This document shows positions 1 through 5,114 of a DNA stretch of 8,872 bases, piece after piece (the first letter of the stretch is position 1; the number at the start of each line of letters is the position of its first letter). Source of the DNA: Campylobacteraceae bacterium (GTDB lineage: Bacteria; Campylobacterota; Campylobacteria; Campylobacterales; Sulfurovaceae); assembly GCA_026982175.1 (NCBI GenBank), contig JALSHP010000364.1, forward strand, positions 1 to 8,872, given 5' to 3'. The translations under genes and the position numbers were made by a program. The notes under the pieces are model-generated. The model searched no databases. It was given only the letters and a program-made list of their open reading frames with translations, and was not told where the DNA came from.

Positions 1-301
1 AACAGGTAAATGTTTTTCCATTTAAGCCAACACGAGATTGTTTAAAAAAGATAGGACCAGGAGACTCTTTTTTAATACGATAAATAGTGTAGAGTGCAAT
101 TGGTGACATAAAGATGAGTAAGAGTGTAGAAAAAACAAAGTCAACACCACGTTTTTGTAGGTATTGACCTTTTGTGTAACTTGATTGATACTTGTTTAGA
201 TAATTTTCTATCTTTGCTTTTGGTATAGTTACTTTTGCTTTATATTTCTCTTGAGTAAGATGGAATGAACTACTATGGCGTGGAGGGAGGGTATATGTCA
301 T
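1..301 (-). CDS. Sugar-phosphate transferase (priming glycosyltransferase), 5' part only
   Basis: Reading leftwards from ATG at 299-301, about 100 codons stay open to the window edge, so the gene is cut by the window. The first 54 or so residues are a variable, Lys-rich N-terminus. Then comes KRGVDFVFSTLLLIFMSP, a membrane segment running into a region with ESPGPIFFKQSRVGLNGK. This Lys-Arg-x-x-Asp start, hydrophobic helix and P-G-P-x-x-F-x-Q-x-R-x-G block are typical of the bacterial sugar transferase family (WbaP/PglC type). Members attach the first sugar phosphate to undecaprenyl phosphate at the inner membrane, to begin O-antigen, capsule, exopolysaccharide or protein glycan synthesis. A GAAAGG Shine-Dalgarno sequence sits 6 bases before the ATG. 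The catalytic Asp-Glu part lies outside the window, so the sugar cannot be guessed. Family assignment is strong; pathway is unknown. Confidence 0.88.
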   Translation of the reverse strand, partial: MTYTLPPRHSSSFHLTQEKYKAKVTIPKAKIENYLNKYQSSYTKGQYLQKRGVDFVFSTLLLIFMSPIALYTIYRIKKESPGPIFFKQSRVGLNGKTFTC

Positions 302-321
302 GATGTACCTTTCAAATTTAT

Positions 322-327
322 ATCATA
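322..327 (-). promoter_or_regulatory. Possible -10 of the sugar transferase gene
   Basis: TATGAT on the minus strand, with T-rich DNA just upstream and no recognisable -35, as is common in Campylobacterota promoters. Transcription would start roughly 14 bases before the ATG, just ahead of the GAAAGG ribosome binding site. The surrounding 302-475 spacer is so AT-rich that chance matches are likely. I see no open frame of note in the spacer. Confidence 0.3.
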
Positions 328-475
328 TTAAATATAAAAAAATAATTTAAAATAAATATTATTTTAATATGTGTTATTGATTTTAATATTGTATCTTAAT
401 AAATTTTAAAGTTGTTTAATTTTTGTTTTTATATGTTAAAAAATAATATAAAATGGAAAGTTTTTGTTATAAGCG

Positions 476-508
476 TAAATATTTGAGGAGTAACTCCTCA
501 AATATTTA
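476..508 (-). terminator. Hairpin terminator after rplT
   Basis: A perfect 15-bp inverted repeat (arms 476-490 and 494-508) with a 3-base TAA loop begins 8 bases beyond the rplT stop codon. The loop-proximal half of the stem is GAGGAG/CTCCTC. On the transcribed strand no long U-run follows (ACGCTTATAAC), though the outer part of the stem is A/T only. Position and stem strength argue for a terminator or a 3'-end stabilising hairpin of the rpmI-rplT transcript. Confidence 0.65.
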
Positions 509-515
509 AAAAGAA

Positions 516-872
516 CTAAGCGGCAAGTGCTGCTTTTGAAGCTTCAGCACATTTTGTAAATGCTTCAGGAGCATTCATCGCCATGTCAGCCAAGATTTTT
601 CTGTCAAGCTCAATGTTAGCTAGTTTTAAACCATGCATGAATGTTGAATAGTTCATGTCATTAAGTCTAGCGGCTGCATTGATTCTAACAATCCAAAGTC
701 TTCTAAAGTCTCTTTTCTTTTGTCTTCGGTCTCTATAAGCATATACTAATGAACGTTCTAATTGCTCTTTAGCTTTTCTAAAGTGTTTTCTTCTACCTGA
801 GTAGAACCCTCTAGCTTGTTTTAATAGTCTCTTGTGACGACGGCTTCTTACCGTACCTGTTTTTACTCTCAT
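516..872 (-). CDS. rplT: 50S ribosomal protein L20
   Basis: 118 residues, the normal length for bacterial L20. The basic N-terminal extension (MRVKTGTVRSRRHKRLLKQA, then GFYSGRRKHFRKAKEQ) and the central block RRQKKRDFRRLWIVRINAAARLN are highly characteristic; the C-terminal globular domain contains GLKLANIELDRKILADMA. L20 binds 23S rRNA early in large-subunit assembly. In Escherichia coli and Bacillus subtilis it also represses its own operon by binding mRNA that mimics its rRNA site. The ATG at 870-872 is preceded by AAAGGAAA at suitable spacing. It follows rpmI on the same strand after an unusually structured 115-base spacer and is the last gene of its transcript, ending in a strong hairpin. 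The pheS gene that follows rplT in many bacteria is absent. Confidence 0.98.
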   Translation of the reverse strand: MRVKTGTVRSRRHKRLLKQARGFYSGRRKHFRKAKEQLERSLVYAYRDRRQKKRDFRRLWIVRINAAARLNDMNYSTFMHGLKLANIELDRKILADMAMNAPEAFTKCAEASKAALAA

Positions 873-890
873 GTTTTTCCTTTACCTATG

Positions 891-995
891 TGCTATTGTC
901 TAGCATTGGTGTCATTTTGTATTTTAAAATCTAAAATGAACTTGTCCTAATATTAGGAGTTATTGCGTGTTGAAGTGTTAACTAAAATTAGTTAA
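891..995 (-). repeat. Four inverted repeats in the rpmI-rplT spacer
   Basis: The spacer between rpmI and rplT holds consecutive dyads. They are TGCTA/TAGCA at 891-905 (5-base loop), a 28-base imperfect palindrome at 912-939 (12 of 14 positions pair), the perfect palindrome TCCTAATATTAGGA at 945-958, and TTAACTAA/TTAGTTAA at 978-995, which covers the rpmI stop codon. None has a U-run that would make it an obvious terminator. Because L20 is known elsewhere to control its own mRNA, a folded translational operator is a reasonable guess, but this is inference. Confidence 0.5.
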
Positions 996-1179
996 TCATC
1001 TCTTTAATATTGGCAGCATCAGCTTTACTAATATATTTAGCTTTTTTGTTTGCACGGTGGTGAGCACCATCTACTTTAGTCAAAATGTGAGAACGAAACG
1101 CTGTTCCTCTTTTGATTTTACCAGATTTTTTCACTTTAAAACGCTTTACAGCACCTTTAACGCTTTTCATTTTTGGCAT
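988..1179 (-). CDS. rpmI: 50S ribosomal protein L35
   Basis: 63 residues, beginning MPKMKSVKGAVKRFKVKKSG and ending in the Campylobacterota-like KADAANIKEMIN. The protein is small, very basic and of normal family length; it binds 23S rRNA in the large subunit. A frame extension of five codons upstream to another ATG at 1192-1194 exists, but MPKMKS is the conserved family start, and the AAGGAAA ribosome binding site (about 1184-1190) sits at proper distance only from the ATG at 1177-1179. It is transcribed ahead of rplT, almost certainly as one unit, from the TATAAT at 1225-1230. infC, which precedes rpmI in many phyla, is missing; the upstream neighbour is an unrelated secreted protein. Confidence 0.97.
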   Translation of the reverse strand: MPKMKSVKGAVKRFKVKKSGKIKRGTAFRSHILTKVDGAHHRANKKAKYISKADAANIKEMIN

Positions 1180-1224
1180 ATTGTTTCCTTTCATATAGTT
1201 TACTCATAGAGAATGAGGTCGCGT

Positions 1225-1230
1225 ATTATA
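1225..1230 (-). promoter_or_regulatory. -10 element of the rpmI-rplT promoter
   Basis: A perfect TATAAT on the minus strand lies 45 bases before the rpmI start codon, in the short gap after the stop codon of the upstream secreted-protein gene. Upstream DNA is A/T-rich with no -35 consensus. It gives the ribosomal protein genes their own promoter, separate from the protease operon. Confidence 0.65.
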
Positions 1231-1249
1231 CCGAGATTATTTTAAAATC

Positions 1250-1783
1250 TTATTTTTCGTTTGTTACACTAAAGGTCTCAATGGCTTTAGAGACAGAGAT
1301 ATTCTCTTGATAGCCAACTGCTTTCATCTGAACATTGGTTTTTTGCTTTGCAATCTCTTTGACACTTCCAACATAGATGGGAATGGCAAATGAACGAAGT
1401 TTTTCTCCATGTCCTGAATTGAGTTTGGTTAGTAGTCGAATATAGTAGAGACCGACCTCTTTTGCTTTGACCTTTAAGTGAATTAAAAAATCTTCATTGC
1501 GTGAATTAATTTTAAAAGAGAGATTTTTATCTAATCTTTTTAATGGGATTAATTTTTTATCTAAAGTGACTTCAACCAATAAACTTCCGTTGGGTATGTT
1601 TGTCGTAAGTGTAATATTGACATCTGAAAATTCATTCACCTTCACTTTTTCTGAAGTTTGTCTCATCTCAATGGCTGCACCTGGTTTAGCATAATGGTTA
1701 AGGGTTGAACTACTATTAATTTCTTTAGCATTTATATTTGAAGTTAAAAGTAAGCTTGTGACGATAAGTATTATTTTTTTCAT
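1250..1783 (-). CDS. Secreted protein of unknown function, partner of the metalloprotease lipoprotein
   Basis: 177 residues with a clear Sec signal peptide (MKKIILIVTSLLLTSNINA, cleavage likely after Ala19). The mature part, about residues 30-140, alternates short hydrophobic strands (VNITLTTN, SLLVEVTL, DFLIHLKVKA, GLYYIRLL, SFAIPIYVGS). This suggests a single all-beta, Ig-like sandwich, probably periplasmic or surface located. There is no cysteine, lipobox or membrane anchor, and no catalytic motif I recognise. It starts 11 bases after the stop of the metalloprotease lipoprotein gene, with AGAAGGA 7 bases before its ATG, so the two are surely cotranscribed. The C-terminal 35 residues (KTNVQMKAVGYQENISVSKAIETFSV) look like a less structured tail. 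Possible roles are a chaperone, inhibitor or substrate-binding partner of the protease; the sequence does not decide. Confidence 0.85.
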   Translation of the reverse strand: MKKIILIVTSLLLTSNINAKEINSSSTLNHYAKPGAAIEMRQTSEKVKVNEFSDVNITLTTNIPNGSLLVEVTLDKKLIPLKRLDKNLSFKINSRNEDFLIHLKVKAKEVGLYYIRLLTKLNSGHGEKLRSFAIPIYVGSVKEIAKQKTNVQMKAVGYQENISVSKAIETFSVTNEK

Positions 1784-1794
1784 AAAAGTTCCTT

Positions 1795-3498
1795 CTATTT
1801 TGATAATGGTCTACGCTCTGGTTGACGATGTGTCTCTAAAGGACGAGTCTCTATGGTGGTTTTTTGACTAATAGATGATTTATTGAGTTTATTCATTTGA
1901 GTAGCATCAAACCCTTTGGTTAATGTGATGGTGTAACAGCTATTACTAAAAGAGTTGTCATAGGCTTCTAGCATGTAGTCTCCTTTGTCAAGTTCTATGG
2001 CAAAGGCATCACTGTTTTGCCCCTCTAATGGAGACATCCCTTTAATGTCATAGGGGTAGCTGGTGTTGTAGAGTACAATGTCTGGGTCACCATAAGATGC
2101 TCCATAAGGTTGTGCTGCAAAAGTATAGACCCCACTTTGTGGAATAGCAACACGCATAAAAGTACGATTTCCCAATTTATTGTAGACACCATAAGTGTTT
2201 TTGTTACATTGAATCACCCCTTTACCAATGGGAAGTGTACGATAGAGTGGGGCATTAACCACACCATTCGCACGATTGGATATATTACTCCCATAGGCAT
2301 CATAAATGGTATTGATATTCTCCGAAGAGACGACTTGATCAATGCCACGAACATCACTACGATTTTCAGATTTAAGTGCGTTAATAAAGGTAAAAATACT
2401 GGTAAAGGCTTTGGTGTTACGTTCACCTTTAATCATGGCATTATAGAGTGGTGCAAACCCTAAGCTAATAGTGTCTAAGCCATCATTATTATCATCATAT
2501 AGGTCATAAAGTATCCGTTGAATGGAGGCTTCTGAAAACCATCCAGGATTTTCAGCATAAGCAGACTCGACATTCATTGACCATCCTGAGGATTGATTGT
2601 ATCCAGAAGTATCAAAGTAGATGGGGTCATCGGTTGCAATGGCAGACATGGCATTTCCAAAACCCTCCCCAAATGCAACACGAATGTCTAAGGCATCTCC
2701 TGAGGAGTGTCCTCCTCCAATGCTATCTGAACGGGAAAATTTATCTTCAAAGAAGTGTGCCCACTCATGAATGATGATATGGTCATCATACTCATCGGTA
2801 TCAGCATTGGCATCACCTAAAATCCACATCTCTCCATTGTCTGCTGTATAGCTAGAAGTACCTATTTGACCAAAAGAGGGATCTCCTCCTGCGGATACAT
2901 TGTTGGTTGACCAGTTGATGGTGAGTTGAGGAAAGCTAATTTCGTCATCAGCTTGTACGGCTTTTTGCATAATGGTGTTAATGCTATCTAAAATGGCAAA
3001 AGGGGCGGCACTACGGGTAGCCGAGTAGCTTTGTCCATCCCATCCAGAGCTGGCATGAAGGTCTCTTTCATTACTTTGTGTACCACTATTGTGGTAATTG
3101 CCCTCTATGACATACATTGATTTTAGATTGGTATTGTCAACGACTACCACATCCCAAACATCTTTTTTTAACATTCGAGCATAGGCACGAATTTTTATAT
3201 CGGTGTTTTCAGGGACATAGAGTTTGTATTGACCTTTATTGTTGGTCGTTGTCTCTGCCACTACTTGCCCCTCTTTATTGAGTGCTTTAACAACAATATA
3301 TTTAGAGGTTTCCCTATAGGTGTTACTATAATCTAAAGCAGCAGCATTAGCATAGTCAACTTTGACAGGAACACGGTCGTAAGTAATGATTCCTGTTATT
3401 TTAGTTCCTTCACCCTCTAATAGAGGGCTTAGGTAGGAACAAGCAGTAAAAAGAAGTAGGAGTAGAAGTAGTGGGAGTTGATATAGCTTTCTTAACAT
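1795..3498 (-). CDS. Lipoprotein zinc metalloprotease (HExxH, gluzincin-like) with C-terminal PPC-like domain
   Basis: 567 residues. The N-terminus is a lipoprotein signal with a seven-Leu core and lipobox FTAC, giving lipidated Cys20; Ser21 at +2 would favour the outer membrane. Residues about 33-108 resemble a carboxypeptidase-regulatory/Ig-like beta domain (GIITYDRVPV, then VVAETTTNNKGQYKLYVPEN). The centre carries HEWAH (His244, Glu245, His248), a zinc HExxH site, and about 30 residues later AFGEGFGNAMSAI, where Glu278 is the best candidate for the third zinc ligand, as in gluzincins. Residues about 435-527 (SGVYTFAAQP, DPDIVLYN, ELDKGDYMLEAYD, CYTITL) match a bacterial pre-peptidase C-terminal (PPC) domain. 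A basic tail follows. ATG at 3496-3498 has AAAGGG upstream. First gene of a two-gene operon. Substrate unknown; peptidase activity is inferred from motifs. Confidence 0.88.
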   Translation of the reverse strand: MLRKLYQLPLLLLLLLFTACSYLSPLLEGEGTKITGIITYDRVPVKVDYANAAALDYSNTYRETSKYIVVKALNKEGQVVAETTTNNKGQYKLYVPENTDIKIRAYARMLKKDVWDVVVVDNTNLKSMYVIEGNYHNSGTQSNERDLHASSGWDGQSYSATRSAAPFAILDSINTIMQKAVQADDEISFPQLTINWSTNNVSAGGDPSFGQIGTSSYTADNGEMWILGDANADTDEYDDHIIIHEWAHFFEDKFSRSDSIGGGHSSGDALDIRVAFGEGFGNAMSAIATDDPIYFDTSGYNQSSGWSMNVESAYAENPGWFSEASIQRILYDLYDDNNDGLDTISLGFAPLYNAMIKGERNTKAFTSIFTFINALKSENRSDVRGIDQVVSSENINTIYDAYGSNISNRANGVVNAPLYRTLPIGKGVIQCNKNTYGVYNKLGNRTFMRVAIPQSGVYTFAAQPYGASYGDPDIVLYNTSYPYDIKGMSPLEGQNSDAFAIELDKGDYMLEAYDNSFSNSCYTITLTKGFDATQMNKLNKSSISQKTTIETRPLETHRQPERRPLSK

Positions 3499-3548
3499 AG
3501 TAACCCTTTATAATAAATATATCTCTTATGTTAGATAGTTTAACATAT

Positions 3549-3554
3549 ATCATA
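3549..3554 (-). promoter_or_regulatory. Possible -10 of the metalloprotease operon
   Basis: TATGAT on the minus strand, directly behind a run of eight T, in the 114-base gap between the NlpC/P60 gene and the protease gene. Transcription would begin near 3542. The early leader would then contain the inverted repeat TATGTTA/TAACATA (3527-3533 and 3541-3547), a possible operator or leader hairpin. AT-rich context lowers certainty. Confidence 0.35.
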
Positions 3555-3580
3555 AAAAAAAGATATACTTATTTTTTATT

Positions 3581-3598
3581 CTTTTCTGTTAAGAAAAG
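3581..3598 (-). terminator. Weak hairpin after the NlpC/P60 gene
   Basis: Inverted repeat CTTTTCT/AGAAAAG (3581-3587 and 3592-3598) with a 4-base loop, 14 bases beyond the stop of the NlpC/P60 gene. Low GC and no U-run directly after it, although eight T occur about 20 bases further on. It may terminate the NlpC/P60 transcript before the protease promoter. Confidence 0.3.
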
Positions 3599-3612
3599 GG
3601 TCTGTTATGCTA

Positions 3613-4434
3613 TTAAAGTCTATTATCTCCTCCCTTAATATGGAGTGCAACATTTTGACTATTAGGCTCAATACGTCGTGCATATAAAAATTTCTTTTTA
3701 TAGTATTTCTTTTCATCAAAAGAGGTAATAATTACTTTTTTCTTAGCAGAACTGGCATGAATAAATTGATGATTACCAATATAGATACCAACATGATTTA
3801 CTTTATGTTTAAACTTTTTACTGGTATCAAAGAAAACTAAGTCTCCTATTTTTAAGTTTTCAAAATCAATCCTTTCCCCAATATTGGCTTGGTGTCCAGA
3901 GTAGCGTGGAAGTTCAATTCCATTTTCATGAAAGACATATTTGGTAAATCCAGAACAGTCAAAAGCAGAAGGTCCATTGGCTGCCCAAACATATTTAGTT
4001 CCTAAAAAAGATTGGGCTGTTTCTAAAATTTCATAATTTTTATCACTCTCAATAAACTCCTCTTCCATCTCTAAACTAGAAGCGGTAAGGTTAGTGAGTA
4101 AATTTTCTTCTATGGTGAAATTTTTTTCTTTTGTTATGGGATAGGGTGAACTATAAGGTTCATTGCTAGTGTAATGTTCATGAAACTCTTGCTTAGTAGA
4201 GGGAGATATAAGTGTCTCTATAAAAGAGGTGACACTCTTTTGTGAAGTTAGATTTTGTGCTATTGTAAGGTTCTGTTCATTTGTAAGATTTTGTTCTGTT
4301 CTTACTTGAGGTAAGGTAGGTTCTAGTGAATTGGATTGATGGTTAACACAACCTGAAAAGAGCATTAAAATCATAAATGATTCACCTGTAAAACTTGTTA
4401 TCCTTTTGAGGTACTGCCTCTTTCCTATCTTCAA
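3613..4434 (-). CDS. NlpC/P60 family lipoprotein, MepS/Spr-like peptidoglycan endopeptidase
   Basis: 273 residues. The start is TTG at 4432-4434: AAAGGAGTT lies at optimal spacing (6 bases after AGGAG) and the next in-frame ATG (residue 21) would remove the basic part of the signal. The signal ends in lipobox LFSGC (Cys29). Residues 30-130 are a polar, low-complexity linker with three xQNLT hexapeptide repeats (47-64). The NlpC/P60 domain spans about 135-255: FLGTKYVW, DCSGFTKYVF with nucleophile Cys160, LPRYSGHQ, IGDLVFFD, NHVGIYIGNHQFIHAS with His214 and His226 completing the Cys-His-His triad. The 12-residue His-His spacing equals that of E. coli MepS. Such enzymes cut the D-Glu-meso-diaminopimelate bond or stem-peptide crosslinks during wall growth. 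The long tether suggests an outer-membrane anchor reaching the wall. Monocistronic; not part of the protease operon by spacing. Confidence 0.92.
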   Translation of the reverse strand: MKIGKRQYLKRITSFTGESFMILMLFSGCVNHQSNSLEPTLPQVRTEQNLTNEQNLTIAQNLTSQKSVTSFIETLISPSTKQEFHEHYTSNEPYSSPYPITKEKNFTIEENLLTNLTASSLEMEEEFIESDKNYEILETAQSFLGTKYVWAANGPSAFDCSGFTKYVFHENGIELPRYSGHQANIGERIDFENLKIGDLVFFDTSKKFKHKVNHVGIYIGNHQFIHASSAKKKVIITSFDEKKYYKKKFLYARRIEPNSQNVALHIKGGDNRL

Positions 4435-4438
4435 CGTT

Positions 4439-4447
4439 AACTCCTTT
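4439..4447 (-). promoter_or_regulatory. Strong ribosome binding site deciding the TTG start
   Basis: AAAGGAGTT on the minus strand, six bases from AGGAG to the TTG codon at 4432-4434. It is the best Shine-Dalgarno match in the window and the main reason for accepting a TTG start for the NlpC/P60 gene. Confidence 0.8.
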
Positions 4448-4466
4448 TGCTATTGATAAAATAAAA

Positions 4467-4472
4467 TTTATA
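4467..4472 (-). promoter_or_regulatory. Possible -10 of the NlpC/P60 gene
   Basis: TATAAA on the minus strand, 32 bases before the TTG start. The tandem 11-base repeat at 4479-4500 lies immediately upstream, where it would cover roughly -17 to -38, so a bound regulator would meet RNA polymerase directly. Only the -10 is recognisable. Confidence 0.35.
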
Positions 4473-4478
4473 AGAATA

Positions 4479-4500
4479 TTGTGTAGTAATTGTGTAGTAA
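4479..4500. repeat. Two tandem 11-base direct repeats upstream of the NlpC/P60 gene
   Basis: TTGTGTAGTAA occurs at 4479-4489 and again, without a mismatch or gap, at 4490-4500. The period of 11 bases is about one helical turn, which puts both copies on the same DNA face, as in direct-repeat sites of OmpR-type response regulators. Its place beside the likely -10 makes it a candidate operator. Function is inferred. Confidence 0.6.
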
Positions 4501-4534
4501 TGGCTAAAAATATCAATAAATGAACTTTTACATC

Positions 4535-4554
4535 ACATTTTTAGATAAAAATGT
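4535..4554. promoter_or_regulatory. 20-base dyad in the divergent region
   Basis: ACATTTTTAGATAAAAATGT is a 9+9 inverted repeat around a 2-base centre (GA). It lies midway in the 240-base divergent region, about 80 bases upstream of each candidate -10. The 2-base loop makes an RNA hairpin unlikely, so a dimeric DNA-binding protein site is the better reading. AT-rich composition raises the chance of coincidence. Confidence 0.35.
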
Positions 4555-4634
4555 CTATTTTTTAACAATTTTAAACATAATATTTAAAAACATAAATCTA
4601 TATTTTTATTGAGTTATTATTTTAGATATTTAGC

Positions 4635-4640
4635 TATAAT
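4635..4640 (+). promoter_or_regulatory. -10 element of the small lipoprotein gene
   Basis: A perfect TATAAT, 34 bases before the ATG at 4675, with T/A-rich DNA and no -35 consensus upstream. Transcription would begin near 4647, leaving a leader of about 28 bases that holds GAAGGA. The downstream FTR-rhodanese gene may also depend on this promoter. Confidence 0.6.
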
Positions 4641-4674
4641 GTATAGTAAATAGATATTAATGAAGGATTGATGG

Positions 4675-5067
4675 ATGAAAATAACAAGACTATTAATACT
4701 CTTTTCACTTTTTTATGTAGGATGTGGAGAGAATAACTTGATGCAGAATGAAGAGAATATGAGTAGCCAAACTGCTCAAAAAGATTTACTTAAAGAGCTT
4801 GGCATTGAACTCGAAAATCAAAAAGTCAGCATAGATTTTAATAAAACAACGCATTTTGTCAAGCAAATGGAGATAGAGATGCATGGAAAAGCAGATGAGA
4901 TTCAACATAAAATAGAAAAAGCCGATATTAATTTTAGTAGAGATATGGGCATAAATATCTCTGATGAGAAGTTCGAGATAGATTTAAATAAGACAAAAAA
5001 TATGTTTCAACAGATAAATATTTTGATGAAAGAAGTTCTCTTAGAGGAAAACAGTAGCAAGAATTAA
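4675..5067 (+). CDS. Small lipoprotein of unknown function with an internal duplication
   Basis: 130 residues. The signal MKITRLLILFSLFYVGC ends in a lipobox-like YVGC, giving lipidated Cys17 followed by Gly18. The mature protein is acidic and mostly polar, probably helical, with no further cysteine. Residues 43-69 (GIELENQKVSIDFNKTTHFV and on) and 92-118 (GINISDEKFEIDLNKTKNMF and on) align without gaps at 11 of 27 identical positions, sharing GI, K, ID, NKT, Q, I and M at fixed places with a period of 49 residues. ATG at 4675 has GAAGGA seven bases upstream; an ATG four bases earlier is out of frame. The next gene begins 47 bases later on the same strand with no clear terminator between. I recognise no family; a periplasm-facing anchored scaffold or binding protein is possible. 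Confidence 0.8.
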   Translation: MKITRLLILFSLFYVGCGENNLMQNEENMSSQTAQKDLLKELGIELENQKVSIDFNKTTHFVKQMEIEMHGKADEIQHKIEKADINFSRDMGINISDEKFEIDLNKTKNMFQQINILMKEVLLEENSSKN

Positions 5068-5114
5068 CACTATTATAGTATTATTCAAAATAATTTTGCA
5101 CTTAAAGGATAACA

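Noticed and set aside
302..475. Very AT-rich spacer considered as a possible origin, attachment site or hidden small gene
   Set aside because: No DnaA-box cluster, iterons, tRNA end or credible open frame with a ribosome binding site could be seen; it looks like an ordinary AT-rich promoter spacer.
1234..1250. AGATT/AATCT inverted repeat at the end of the secreted-protein gene
   Set aside because: Short, A/T-rich and without a U-run on the transcribed side; the TATAAT promoter follows at once.
2110..2774. Plus-strand open frames inside the metalloprotease gene
   Set aside because: They lie opposite well-conserved protease motifs and show no start signals or recognisable domains.
5080..5097. 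ATTATT/AATAAT inverted repeat followed by TTT between the small lipoprotein and FTR-rhodanese genes
   Set aside because: A 6-bp stem of only A/T pairs is too weak to call a terminator; such repeats are expected by chance in this composition.
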